Under the pieces are notes generated by a model. That model was not told where the DNA came from, did not search any database, and worked only from the letters and a program-made list of their open reading frames with translations. Source: CAYQDR01 sp964416315 (lineage in GTDB: Bacteria > Methylomirabilota > Methylomirabilia > Rokubacteriales > DASRDR01). From it: 32,517 nucleotides of DNA. Shown piece after piece: positions 7,482-15,369 of the stretch. Position 1 is the stretch's first letter. The number at the start of each line of letters is the position of its first letter. The stretch lies in assembly GCA_964416315.1 (NCBI GenBank), contig CAYQDR010000045.1, positions 1 to 32,517 of the forward strand. Direction: 5' to 3'. Made by a program: the position numbers and the translations under genes.

Positions 7482-7586
7482 CACGCTGCCTAACATACGG
7501 CATGAGACCACACGGGGACAACGCCCTGACCCAGACCAAGAAAATCCGGTTGACCAACGGTCTCGCCCTGGGTACACAGTGACGAC

Positions 7587-8687
7587 GTGACTCACCGCAT
7601 GCAGGCGGGCATTCAGGCCGACGACCTGACCGGCGCGTGCGACACGGGCGCGCCGTTCGCGGCGCGGGGCCTCGCCACGGTCGTCCTGCTCCCCGACGCG
7701 GGCCACCTCGGCTCCCTCCCCGAGGTCCTGGTCGTGGACACCGAGAGCCGCACGCTCCCCCCGGGGGACGCGCGCGCCCGCGCCCGCGCCGCGGCCGCGC
7801 GACTCGCGTCGCACCGGCCCGGGGTGCTCTATAAGAAGGTGGACTCCACGCTGCGCGGCGCGCTGGCCGCAGAGCTGGTGGGCGCGCTGGAGGGTGCCGG
7901 CTGCGGTCGGACCGTGCTCGCTCCCGCCCTGCCCGCCCAGCGGCGGACGGCCGTGGACGGGCTGCTGCGCGTCGACGGCCGGCCCGCCGGCGAGACGGTG
8001 GTGGCCGATCCGGCCCTTCCCGCAACGGGGGCCAGCGTCCTCGCCCTCCTCGGCTCCGAGGGGCTGCACCCGGCGGCGCTCGTGCCCCTGGCGACGGTGC
8101 GGCGCGGGCCGGAGGCCGTCCGGCGTCGGCTCGACCGGTGCGAGGCGTCGTTCGTCTGCGACGCCGAGACGGATACCGACCTCGCGCACCTCGCGGCCGC
8201 GGTGGACGGCTGGCCGGGGCTGCTGGCCGGGTCGGCGGGCTTCGCGGCGGCGCTGGCGGCTCGCCTGCCCCGCGTGCCCGGACGTCCGCAGCGCCTCCGA
8301 CGACCCCTGCTCGTCGTGGCGGGCAGCGCTCACCCGGTGACGCGGCTCCAGGTCGCGCGCCTGGAAGCCCGCGGCGTGCCGGTGCTGACCCCTCCGCCGG
8401 CCGGCAGCGGGGACCGGGCAGCGATCCTCCAGGCGCTCGCCGAGGCGGCCCGCCGGGAGATCGAGAGAGGCGCGCCGCGGACCCTTCTCCTGACCGGCGG
8501 CGAGACCGCCTACGGCGTGTGTCGGGCGCTAGGCGCCGGCTCGATCGCGCTCGGCGGCGAGCTGGAGCCGGGCGTCGCGTTCGGCGTCCTCCTCGGCGGC
8601 CCGTTCGAGGGCCTTGCCGTGATCACGAAGGCCGGCGGCTTCGGCGATCCCGACACGCTCGTGCGGCTGTGGGAGGCCTGCGAGTGA
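7587..8687 (+). CDS. four-carbon acid sugar kinase family protein (DUF1537)
   Basis: DUF1537 kinases phosphorylate four-carbon sugar acids such as threonate or erythronate at C4. The 366-residue protein has the N-terminal substrate-domain signature IQADDLTGACDTGAPFAARG (9-28) and YKKVDSTLRG (82-91). The C-terminal nucleotide-binding part has LLTGGETAYGV and ends with TKAGGFGDPDTLVRLW. It is slightly shorter than the usual 400-440 residues but has both domains. GTG 7587 is used; an in-frame ATG at 7599 is possible. Its TGA overlaps the GTG of the PdxA2-type gene. DUF1537 next to PdxA2 is the established arrangement for conversion of D-threonate or D-erythronate to dihydroxyacetone phosphate. 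A weak TTGACC-17-TACACA pair (7550-7578) is the only promoter hint. Confidence 0.88.
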   Translation: MTHRMQAGIQADDLTGACDTGAPFAARGLATVVLLPDAGHLGSLPEVLVVDTESRTLPPGDARARARAAAARLASHRPGVLYKKVDSTLRGALAAELVGALEGAGCGRTVLAPALPAQRRTAVDGLLRVDGRPAGETVVADPALPATGASVLALLGSEGLHPAALVPLATVRRGPEAVRRRLDRCEASFVCDAETDTDLAHLAAAVDGWPGLLAGSAGFAAALAARLPRVPGRPQRLRRPLLVVAGSAHPVTRLQVARLEARGVPVLTPPPAGSGDRAAILQALAEAARREIERGAPRTLLLTGGETAYGVCRALGAGSIALGGELEPGVAFGVLLGGPFEGLAVITKAGGFGDPDTLVRLWEACE

Positions 8688-9715
8688 CCCGGCCCGTCCT
8701 CGGGATCACCATGGGCGACCCCGCAGGAATCGGTCCCGAGATCGCCGCGAAGGCGCTGGCGGACCCCGGCGTCCGCCAGGCGGCGCGCGCGCTCGTCATC
8801 GGGGACGCCCGGGCCATGACGGAGGCGGCGCGGCTGTCCGGCGTCACCCTCGCCGTCCGGCCGCTCCAGCGCGTCGCCGACGCGGCGTGGCGGCCGGACA
8901 CGATCGAGGTCTTCGACCTCGCCAACGTGGACCCGGCGACCTTCGCCCACGGCCGCGTCAGCGCGATGTGCGGCCGGGCCGCGTACGAATACATCGAGCG
9001 CGCGGTGAAGCTCGCGCTCGCGGACGAGATCGACGCGATCGTCACGGGGCCGATCAACAAGGAGGCGCTCGCCGCGGCCGGGGTCCGCCATGCGGGGCAC
9101 ACCGAGATCCTCGCGGACCTGACGGGCTCGCGGGCGTACGCGATGCTCCTCATGGGACGGGAGCTCCGTGTCATCCACGTCACGACGCACGTCGCGCTCC
9201 GCCGCGTCCCGGAGCTCGTCACGCGCGAGCGCGTCCTCCGGACGATCCGGCTGGGCCACGAGGCGATGCGCCGCCTCGGGATCGCAGCGCCGCGGCTGGC
9301 CGTGTGCGGGCTCAATCCCCACGCGGGCGAGAGCGGGCTCTTCGGGGACGAGGAACAGGTGGCGATCGGTCCGGCGATCGCGGACGCGCGCACCAACGGG
9401 ATCGATGCGACAGGCCCCTGGCCGGCCGACACGATCATGAGCCGCGCGCGCGGCGGCGAGTTCGACTGCGTCGTCGCGATGTACCACGACCAGGGGCACA
9501 CGCCGGTCAAGACCCTCGGCTTCCGCTACGATGACGCGACGAAGGCATGGACGGGGATGAGCGGGGTGAACGTGACGGTGGGCCTGCCGATCCTCCGCGT
9601 CTCGGTGGACCACGGCACCGCGTTCGACCGGGCCGGCAAGGGCACCGCGAACCCGGAGAGCATGGTCGAGGCGATCCTCGTCGCCGCAGAAATGGCGCGT
9701 CACCGGCAGGTCTGA
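8684..9715 (+). CDS. pdxA2: PdxA2-type 4-phospho-D-threonate/erythronate dehydrogenase (PdxA family)
   Basis: The 343-residue NAD-dependent, metal-dependent dehydrogenase belongs to the PdxA family. ITMGDPAGIGPEI (8-20) is the family N-terminal signature. The three metal-binding histidines are visible: His169 in TTHVAL, His213 in NPHAGESGLFG, and His268 in YHDQGHTPVK. The end carries SVDHGTAFDRAGKGTANP. True PdxA acts in vitamin B6 synthesis on 4-phosphohydroxythreonine. Beside a DUF1537 kinase the PdxA2 role is more likely: oxidation and decarboxylation of 4-phosphothreonate to dihydroxyacetone phosphate. The GTG start is fixed by the 4-bp overlap with the kinase; there is no better start nearby. 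The choice between PdxA and PdxA2 rests on context. Confidence 0.88.
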   Translation: MTRPVLGITMGDPAGIGPEIAAKALADPGVRQAARALVIGDARAMTEAARLSGVTLAVRPLQRVADAAWRPDTIEVFDLANVDPATFAHGRVSAMCGRAAYEYIERAVKLALADEIDAIVTGPINKEALAAAGVRHAGHTEILADLTGSRAYAMLLMGRELRVIHVTTHVALRRVPELVTRERVLRTIRLGHEAMRRLGIAAPRLAVCGLNPHAGESGLFGDEEQVAIGPAIADARTNGIDATGPWPADTIMSRARGGEFDCVVAMYHDQGHTPVKTLGFRYDDATKAWTGMSGVNVTVGLPILRVSVDHGTAFDRAGKGTANPESMVEAILVAAEMARHRQV

Positions 9716-9717
9716 GC

Positions 9718-10800
9718 ATGGGACGCTACCGGATCGCGGTGCTCGCCGGGGACGGCATCGGCCCCGAGGTCGTGGCGGAGGCGCTGAAGGTCCTCCGGGC
9801 GGGGGCGGACCCGGCGCGTCTCGCGCTCGACTTCGACCTGGCGGAAACCGGCGCCGGCTGCTACCAGCGGACCGGCGAGGACCTTCCGCGCGAGACGCTC
9901 GAGGTCAGCCAGGCGGCCGACGCGATCCTCTTCGGCGCCGCGGGCCTCCCCGAGGTCCGCCTCCCGGACGGGACCGAGGTCGCCCCCCAGCTCACCCTCC
10001 GCGTGCTCCTCGACCTCTACATCGGCCTGCGTCCCATCAAGCTCTACCCCGGCGTCCGGAGCCCGCTGCGGCTGGCCGAAGCCGAGCGCGTGGACTACGT
10101 GATCCTCCGCGAGAACACCGAGGGCCTCTACGCCTCCCGCGGCGCGGGCGTGCGCGTCGGGAACCAGGTCGTGACCGACACCCTGGTCGTCACGCGCGCC
10201 GGCACCGCCCGGATCTGTCGCCAGGCCTTCGACCTCGCGCGGCGGCGCGCCGGCGCCCCCCGCGACGGCCAGCGCCGGGTCACGTGCGTGGACAAGTCGA
10301 ACGTCCTCAAGAGCTACGCGTTCTTCCGCGCGGTGTTCGACGAGGTGGCGGCGGACTACCCGGAGGTCGAGGCCGAGCACGCCTACATCGACGCGATGGC
10401 CATGTACCTCGTCCAGGCCCCGTCCCGGTACGACGTGATCGTCGCCGAGAACATGTTCGGGGACATCCTCTCGGACCTCGCGGCCGCGACCGTCGGGGGG
10501 CTCGGCCTCGCCCCCTCGGGGGACATCGGCGACCACTGCGGCCTCTTCCAGCCCTCCCACGGGACCGCCCCCGACATCGCGGACAAGGGGGTGGCCAACC
10601 CGCTCGCGACGATCCTCTCGGCCGCGCTCATGCTCGACTGGCTCGGCCGCCGCACGGGCGACGGCGACGCCGAGGCCGCGGCGCGGCGGATCGAGGCGGC
10701 CGTGGCCGCGGTGCTCGCCGCGGGGCGTGTGCTCACGCCCGACCTCGGCGGGAGCGCCTCGACGGCCGCGGTCGGCGACGCCGTCGCCGCCGCGCTCTGA
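9718..10800 (+). CDS. isopropylmalate/tartrate-type beta-decarboxylating dehydrogenase
   Basis: The 360-residue NAD(P)-dependent oxidative decarboxylase belongs to the isocitrate/3-isopropylmalate/tartrate dehydrogenase family. Motifs are LAGDGIGPEVV (9-19), RENTEG (131-136), catalytic Lys193 in VDKSNVLK, and metal-binding Asp225, Asp249 and Asp253 in NMFGDILSDL. SHGTAPDIADKG and NPLATILS close the active site. It starts 2 nt after the PdxA2-type gene, so it is the third gene of the acid-sugar operon. No leuC/leuD neighbours are present, so leucine synthesis is less likely than catabolism of a 2-hydroxy-3-carboxy acid such as tartrate or a sugar-acid intermediate. The substrate cannot be decided from sequence alone. 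Confidence 0.88.
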   Translation: MGRYRIAVLAGDGIGPEVVAEALKVLRAGADPARLALDFDLAETGAGCYQRTGEDLPRETLEVSQAADAILFGAAGLPEVRLPDGTEVAPQLTLRVLLDLYIGLRPIKLYPGVRSPLRLAEAERVDYVILRENTEGLYASRGAGVRVGNQVVTDTLVVTRAGTARICRQAFDLARRRAGAPRDGQRRVTCVDKSNVLKSYAFFRAVFDEVAADYPEVEAEHAYIDAMAMYLVQAPSRYDVIVAENMFGDILSDLAAATVGGLGLAPSGDIGDHCGLFQPSHGTAPDIADKGVANPLATILSAALMLDWLGRRTGDGDAEAAARRIEAAVAAVLAAGRVLTPDLGGSASTAAVGDAVAAAL

Positions 10801-10861
10801 CGCATGAGCGAAACAGGCAATACCGGTCGCCGGTCCGCGCGGTCCTGGCCGAGCGCTCCGA

Positions 10862-10927
10862 GCGCGGGCTCCGCCCGCGCAACCTCTCCTGGGGGGAGGT
10901 TCGGAAGGGGGGCAGAGCCCCCCTCCG
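10862..10927 (+). repeat. modular palindromic intergenic repeat, copy A
   Basis: Three adjacent hairpins are present. GCGCGGGC/GCCCGCGC (10862-10880) has a TCC loop. AACCTCTCC/GGGGAGGTT (10881-10901) has a TGG loop. The third pairs CGGAAGGGGGGC (10902-10913) with GCCCCCCTCCG (10917-10927) around AGA, with one bulged A. The reverse complement of this order occurs at 28334-28399. This copy lies 62 nt after the dehydrogenase stop and 14 nt before the thioesterase start, so it is oriented opposite to the other copies relative to the upstream gene. Confidence 0.75.
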
Positions 10928-10940
10928 AGGGATCTGACGC

Positions 10941-11372
10941 GTGACCCAGTCCCGCCACGCCGCGCTGAAGCTCACCGTCAGGGTCTCCCCCTTCCACCGG
11001 CTGATCCGCCTCGAGCTGGTGCGCGTGAAGGGCGGGCGGGTAGAGATGCGGCTCCCCTGGCGCGAGGAGTTCCGCCGGGCCGACCGCTCCGACTGGTACC
11101 ACGGGGGCGTGCTGTCGGCCCTCATCGACATCGCCGGCGATTACGCGATCGCCTCCAGGCTCGGGCGCTGGGTGCCGACGATCGACCTCCGGGTGGACTA
11201 CCTCCGCCCGGCGAAGCGGGGCGACCTCACGGCCGTGGCGCGGGCCGTGAAGCTCGGGCGGACGGTCGGCGTCGCGGACGTGGAGCTGCGGGACGCGAAG
11301 GGCGCGCTCGTCGCCGTCGGCCGCGCGGCGTACTCGACGAGCAGCCGGCCGACGCCCGACGGCGCTCCCTGA
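10941..11372 (+). CDS. PaaI-family hot-dog thioesterase
   Basis: The 143-residue single hot-dog domain protein is predicted to hydrolyse acyl- or aryl-CoA thioesters in the cytoplasm. The signature WYHGGVLSALIDIAGDYA (52-69) has the His-Gly-Gly turn at 54-56 and Asp63 at the position of the family's catalytic acid. DLRVDYLRPAKRGDLTAVAR (about 82-101) is the typical second strand-turn block. The GTG start directly follows the palindromic repeat; no strong ribosome site is visible. The metallopeptidase-like gene follows after 10 nt, so the two are probably co-transcribed. The substrate is unknown. Confidence 0.82.
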   Translation: MTQSRHAALKLTVRVSPFHRLIRLELVRVKGGRVEMRLPWREEFRRADRSDWYHGGVLSALIDIAGDYAIASRLGRWVPTIDLRVDYLRPAKRGDLTAVARAVKLGRTVGVADVELRDAKGALVAVGRAAYSTSSRPTPDGAP

Positions 11373-11382
11373 CCGCGCGCCC

Positions 11383-11904
11383 GTGCCCTTCGCCTACTAC
11401 GACCGCCTGACCCGGCCGCAGCAGCGGATCTACCGGCGGAGCGACGAGGTCACGAGCCTCACGCTGTCCGGCGCGCCGGGGCTCCGGCCGCTGATCGGGG
11501 AGCTCGAGGCGGCGCTGCGCGCCGAGGATCGGGCGCTCGTGGAGGGCGTGGCGCAGCGGCTCCACGACGGGCTCACGCGGGCGTTCGGCGTGCCGCCCTG
11601 CCGGCTCCGCGTGCTCCACGCGCGTCCCCACGGCCACTGGGGCGAGCTCCAGGGCCTCTACACGGAGGCCGGGCGCGGCCGCCCGGCGCTGGTCACGCTC
11701 TGGATGCGAACCGCCCGCCAGCGCCGGGTCGTCGCCTTCCGGACGTTCCTCCGGACGCTCTTGCACGAGCTCTGCCACCACCTCGACTACGCCCATCTCC
11801 GCCTGCCCGACTCTTTCCATACCGAAGGGTTCTACAAGCGCGAGTCGAGCCTGTTCCACCAGCTCGTGCCGGCGCCCGCCGCGACCGCACCCGAGAGTCC
11901 GTAG
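11383..11904 (+). CDS. small HExxH zinc-metallopeptidase-like protein, unknown family
   Basis: The 173-residue protein has no signal peptide. A zinc-binding motif is clear at 127-133, LHELCHH, followed by LDYAHLRLPDSFHTEGFYKR. His128, Glu129 and His132 give the HExxH core. His146 or Glu148 could supply the third ligand, as in small gluzincin-like folds such as SprT or minigluzincins. The N-terminal half is helical and resembles nothing I recognise. The GTG start lies 10 nt after the thioesterase. Function is unknown; proteolysis is inferred from the motif only. The stop codon is followed by a degenerate form of the palindromic repeat (11905-11945). Confidence 0.75.
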   Translation: MPFAYYDRLTRPQQRIYRRSDEVTSLTLSGAPGLRPLIGELEAALRAEDRALVEGVAQRLHDGLTRAFGVPPCRLRVLHARPHGHWGELQGLYTEAGRGRPALVTLWMRTARQRRVVAFRTFLRTLLHELCHHLDYAHLRLPDSFHTEGFYKRESSLFHQLVPAPAATAPESP

Positions 11905-12006
11905 ACCCTCAAAGGGGGGGCGCTGCCGCCGCTCGGAGCGGACCACCCGGCGACGGTTCGTTCAGAAGGACGAAGCGCCGGCCCCATCGCCGTGCCGAGA
12001 CCGGGG

Positions 12007-12840
12007 TCAGGCGGGCCAGGTCTGCGCGCCGCCGTCCACGCGGAGCACCTGGCCGCTCACGTGGCGGCCGCCTTCCGTGACGAAGAACTCGACCGCTCGG
12101 GCGATGTCCTCGGGCCGGCCGTAGCCCTCCAGCGCCTCGCCCTTCGCCAGCACGTCCGGCTCGCCCTGGCCCGTGGCGAGGAATCGGGGCGTTAGCGTCC
12201 CACCGGGCGCGATGCAGTTGACGGCGACGTCGTACGGCCGGAGCTGGACGGCGAGACAGCGCGTGTACTCGTGGACCGCGGCCTTGGCGGTCGCGTACAT
12301 AATGCCCTCCGCCCGCCCGTGCAGGCCGGCGACGCTGCCGACCGTCACGATCCGGCCCGAGCGGCGCGCCATCATCTCGGGCGCCACGGCGCGGCAGGTC
12401 AGGATGCAGGAGAGCAGGTTCCGGTCGAGCACGGCGCGGAGGTCGGCGACCGAGATGAAGACGCCGTCGTTCCGCTCGGGCTTGCCGCCCCGGGGCGCCA
12501 TCGCGCCCGCCGGGCCGATGTCCCCGCCCGCGTTGGCGATGAGCACCTCGATCGGGCCCAGCTCGCGGCGGATCTTCTCGACGGCTGCCTCGACCTCCCG
12601 CTCGTCGGTGAGGTCGCCCCAGACCCCGAGCACGCGGCCCCCCGTCTCGGCCGCCACGGCGCGCGCCACGTGGTCGAGCGACTCGGCCTCGCCGAACGCG
12701 CGGGCCGAGGTCGGGGTGGTCCCGTGGACCACGACCGACGCCCCGAGGCGCCCGAGGTGCGTCGCGATCACCCGCCCGAGCCCCCGCGACGAGCCCGTCA
12801 CCCACGCCACCTGCCCGGTCAGCGGTCGGCTGTTCGCCAT
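12007..12840 (-). CDS. short-chain dehydrogenase/reductase (SDR)
   Basis: The 277-residue classical SDR uses NAD(P) to oxidise or reduce an alcohol/ketone. The Rossmann motif TGSSRGLG is at 15-22 and NAGGD at 103-107. The catalytic tetrad is Asn141, Ser169 (VTVGSVAG), Tyr182 and Lys186 (YATAK). The C terminus GGRHVSGQVLRVDGGAQTWP is typical of FabG-like enzymes. A 30-residue insertion with MAPRGGKPERNDGVF after the NAG motif is longer than usual. It lies 121 bp downstream of moaA on the same strand with repeats between, so co-transcription is uncertain. The substrate is unknown. Confidence 0.9.
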   Translation of the reverse strand: MANSRPLTGQVAWVTGSSRGLGRVIATHLGRLGASVVVHGTTPTSARAFGEAESLDHVARAVAAETGGRVLGVWGDLTDEREVEAAVEKIRRELGPIEVLIANAGGDIGPAGAMAPRGGKPERNDGVFISVADLRAVLDRNLLSCILTCRAVAPEMMARRSGRIVTVGSVAGLHGRAEGIMYATAKAAVHEYTRCLAVQLRPYDVAVNCIAPGGTLTPRFLATGQGEPDVLAKGEALEGYGRPEDIARAVEFFVTEGGRHVSGQVLRVDGGAQTWPA

Positions 12841-12912
12841 CTCTCACCGGATCACGTCGGTCGCTGGCAGGCGGAGGGATTGGGGGATCGGGAGACCCGG
12901 CCCCCCGAAAGA

Positions 12913-12970
12913 ACGGGGGGCGAAGCCCCCCTCCAGAAGTCCTAGCCGCCCTCCAGAAGTCCTAGCCGCC
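12913..12970. repeat. G/C palindrome (copy E) plus a 20-bp perfect tandem duplication at the moaA 3' end
   Basis: GGGGGGC and GCCCCCC arms around GAA end near 12930, resembling the third hairpin of the intergenic palindrome family. Directly next to it, the 20-mer CTCCAGAAGTCCTAGCCGCC is present twice head-to-tail (12931-12950 and 12951-12970). The second copy contains the moaA stop codon (12962-12964), so the last codons and stop of moaA have been duplicated. This looks like a recent slippage or repair event at a hairpin base. Confidence 0.85.
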
Positions 12971-14014
12971 CCGGGTGTGCATCTCGAGGTGGGGGTCCTG
13001 CCGGAGGCCGTCGACCTGGACGAGCGGGCCGCGGATGCCGCGCGCCTCCAGCTCCTTCCGCTCCTCGGCGCCGCGGTCGCGCCGCTGTGTCCAGCCGGCC
13101 GTGATGATCGCCTTGAGCTCCTCGCGCGAGGCGCCGCGCCGGAGCGGCGTGCGGAGGTCGGCCCCCTTCTGCGCGTACAGGCAGAGGTACCAGGCGCCGT
13201 CGGCCGTGAGGCGGCTCCGGTCGCAGCTCCGGCAGAACGGCGCCGTCGTGGAGGCGATGATCCCAAACACGGTCCCGTCGGGCAGCCGGAACCGCTCGGC
13301 CGGCGCCGAGCTGACCTCGACGACCGGCTCGATCCGGCCGTAGCGCCGCGCGAGCGCCTCCAGCATCTCCGCGCGGGAGACGACCCGGTCCAGCGACCAC
13401 CGGGTCGCCCCACCGACGTCCATGTACTCGATGAAGCGGACCTCCGCGCCGACACGCTTGCCGTACTCGACGAGGTCCGTGAGCTCGTCGTCGTTCGTCC
13501 CGCGCATGATCACGGAGTCGAGCTTGAGCCCCGGGAAGCCCGCCTGCCGGACGGCCCCGATCCCCTCGAGGACCTGCGGGAGGGTGTCCCGGCGCGTCAG
13601 CGCCCGGAAGCGCTCGGGCCGGAGGGTGTCGAGGCTCACGCTCACCCGGTGGAGCCCGGCCGCGTGGAGCGCCGCCGCCTGCGCCCCGAGGAGGACGCCG
13701 TTGGTCGTGATCGCGAGGTCCTTGACCCGCGGCAGGCGCGCGAGCATCCCAACCAGGGTCGGCAGGTCCCGGCGGAGGAGCGGCTCGCCGCCGGTGAGCC
13801 GGACCTTGTCCACGCCGAGCTCCGTGAAGACCTCCACGAGCCCCCGGGTCTCCTCGAAAGTGAGGAGGTCTTCCCGGGGGAGCCAGACATACTCCTCCTC
13901 CGGCATGCAGTACTGGCAGCGGAGGTTGCACCGGTCGGTGACCGACACGCGGAGGTTCCGGAGCGGCCGGCCGAGCGTGTCCGGCATCAGGCGGGGCTCG
14001 CCGAGGAGTTCCAT
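12962..14014 (-). CDS. moaA: GTP 3',8-cyclase MoaA (molybdenum cofactor synthesis)
   Basis: MoaA is a radical SAM enzyme that, with MoaC, turns GTP into cyclic pyranopterin phosphate, the first step of molybdopterin synthesis. The 350-residue protein has the radical-SAM triad Cys29, Cys33 and Cys36 (CNLRCQYC), and LTGGEPLLRRD (73-83) for SAM binding. The second Fe-S cluster uses Cys261, Cys264 and Cys278 in FCRSCDRSRLTADGAWYLC. The essential C-terminal Gly-Gly (HTRGG) is intact. ATG 14014 is chosen for the GAGGG about 9 nt upstream; a longer reading to 14056 and a shorter one from MPDTLGRP are possible. No other moa/moe genes are in the window. Confidence 0.95.
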   Translation of the reverse strand: MELLGEPRLMPDTLGRPLRNLRVSVTDRCNLRCQYCMPEEEYVWLPREDLLTFEETRGLVEVFTELGVDKVRLTGGEPLLRRDLPTLVGMLARLPRVKDLAITTNGVLLGAQAAALHAAGLHRVSVSLDTLRPERFRALTRRDTLPQVLEGIGAVRQAGFPGLKLDSVIMRGTNDDELTDLVEYGKRVGAEVRFIEYMDVGGATRWSLDRVVSRAEMLEALARRYGRIEPVVEVSSAPAERFRLPDGTVFGIIASTTAPFCRSCDRSRLTADGAWYLCLYAQKGADLRTPLRRGASREELKAIITAGWTQRRDRGAEERKELEARGIRGPLVQVDGLRQDPHLEMHTRGG

Positions 14015-14298
14015 GGTGCGGCCCTCATTATGCCTCATCCCCGGCGCTTGCGTCACGCGCTCGCCGAACGCCCGCGCCGATTCTCCGGCTGCGGAACGGC
14101 GCCGCTGAGGCTATCCTGTCCTCGGGGGCGGGACGTGAAGCTCATGACGGCGCGACGGCTGGCGGAGTCCTGGTCACGTTCCGGACACTGGCTGACCCTC
14201 GCGGGCCGTCCCCTCTCGCGCTGGATGCAGAAGGCGTTCACGCGAGAGGCCGTCGCCCATTTCCGGAGCTCCGTGACGACGCCGTCGCCTCCCGGGGA
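14015..14298. other. intergenic region between divergent moaA and dehydrogenase genes
   Basis: These 284 bp must hold promoters for both flanking genes, but I find no convincing -35/-10 pair. A GTG-initiated frame of 60 codons (14135-14317, plus) overlaps the dehydrogenase start by 19 bp. Its product is Arg/Ser-rich and unlike anything I know, so I do not call it a gene. I cannot identify a molybdenum-cofactor riboswitch here by eye. Confidence 0.5.
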
Positions 14299-15369
14299 AT
14301 GGCCGGCTACCGGCTAGGCGTGCTGCGCGGGGACGGGATCGGCCCCGAGATCGTCGAGGCCACCCTCGAGATCCTCGAGGCCGCGCGCCGCCGGACTCCC
14401 GGGCTCGGGCTCGACCTCGTCCCGCTGCCGGTGGGTTGGGAGGCGATCCGGAGCGGGGGCCCGGCGCTGCCGGAGTCCACGGTGACGGCGCTCGCCGCCT
14501 GCGACGGGTGGATCATGGGCCCGCACGACTCCGCGTCCTACCCCGAGGGCGAGCGGGCGCGGCTCAACCCGAGCGGGGCGCTGCGCCAACGCTTCGACCT
14601 CTACGCCAACATCCGCCCCGCCCGCGCCTGGCCGGGGCTCCGCGCCGTCGTGCCGGGGATGGACCTGGTGATCGTCCGGGAGAACACGGAGGGCCTCTAC
14701 GCCGACCGGAACATGGCGTGGGGCTCGGGCGAGTTCATGCCGACCTCGGACGTCGCGCTGACGGTCGGCAAGTTCACCCGCGCCGCCTCGGAGCGGATCG
14801 CGCGGACCGCGTTCGCGCTCGCCCGGGAGCGCCGGCGGAAGGTCGCGATCGTCCACAAGGCCAACGTCCTCCGGGTCGCCTACGGCCTGTTCCTCGACAC
14901 CTGCCGGACGGTGGCCGCGGAGTTCCCGGACGTCGCGGTCGAGGACTACCACATCGACGCCATGGCGGCGCACCTCGTCCGCCGCGGCGCCGACTTCGAC
15001 GTGATCCTGACGACGAACATGTTCGGCGACATCCTCTCGGACCTCGCCGGGGAGCTCGCCGGGAGCCTCGGGATGGCCCCGTCCGTCAACGCGGGGGCGG
15101 AGCGCGCGATGGCGCAGGCGACCCACGGCTCGGCGCCGGACATCGCCGGCAAGGGGATCGCGAACCCCGTCGGGATGATCCTCTCCACCGCCATGCTCCT
15201 CCGCTGGCTCGCGGGCGCGCGCCGGGACCCGGCGGCGGGCGCCGCGGCGGACGCGATCGAGCGCGGCGTCGGCGCCGCGCTCGCCGGGGGCGCGCGCACG
15301 CCGGACCTCGGCGGCACCGGCTCGACCGCCGACGTCGCGCGCGCCGCCGTGCGGGCGCTGGGGTCCTGA
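14299..15369 (+). CDS. second isocitrate/isopropylmalate-type dehydrogenase
   Basis: The 356-residue protein is a paralogue of the enzyme ending at 10800, with the same fold and chemistry (NAD(P)-dependent oxidative decarboxylation). It has LRGDGIGPEIV (9-19), RENTEGLYADR (127-137), catalytic Lys187 in VHKANVLR, and metal Asp220, Asp244 and Asp248 in NMFGDILSDL. THGSAPDIAGKG follows. Between 75 and 100 it carries PHDSASYPEGERARLNPSGA, unlike the LPDGTEVAPQ of the first copy, so the substrate pocket probably differs. The start has GGGGA immediately before it, a poor ribosome site. It stands alone, with a separate transporter operon 117 bp downstream. The substrate is unknown. Confidence 0.87.
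   Translation: MAGYRLGVLRGDGIGPEIVEATLEILEAARRRTPGLGLDLVPLPVGWEAIRSGGPALPESTVTALAACDGWIMGPHDSASYPEGERARLNPSGALRQRFDLYANIRPARAWPGLRAVVPGMDLVIVRENTEGLYADRNMAWGSGEFMPTSDVALTVGKFTRAASERIARTAFALARERRRKVAIVHKANVLRVAYGLFLDTCRTVAAEFPDVAVEDYHIDAMAAHLVRRGADFDVILTTNMFGDILSDLAGELAGSLGMAPSVNAGAERAMAQATHGSAPDIAGKGIANPVGMILSTAMLLRWLAGARRDPAAGAAADAIERGVGAALAGGARTPDLGGTGSTADVARAAVRALGS

Noticed and set aside
14135..14317. 60-codon GTG-initiated frame before the second dehydrogenase
   Set aside because: Arg/Ser-rich composition, no recognisable similarity, and it overlaps the downstream start. Probably chance openness in high-GC DNA.
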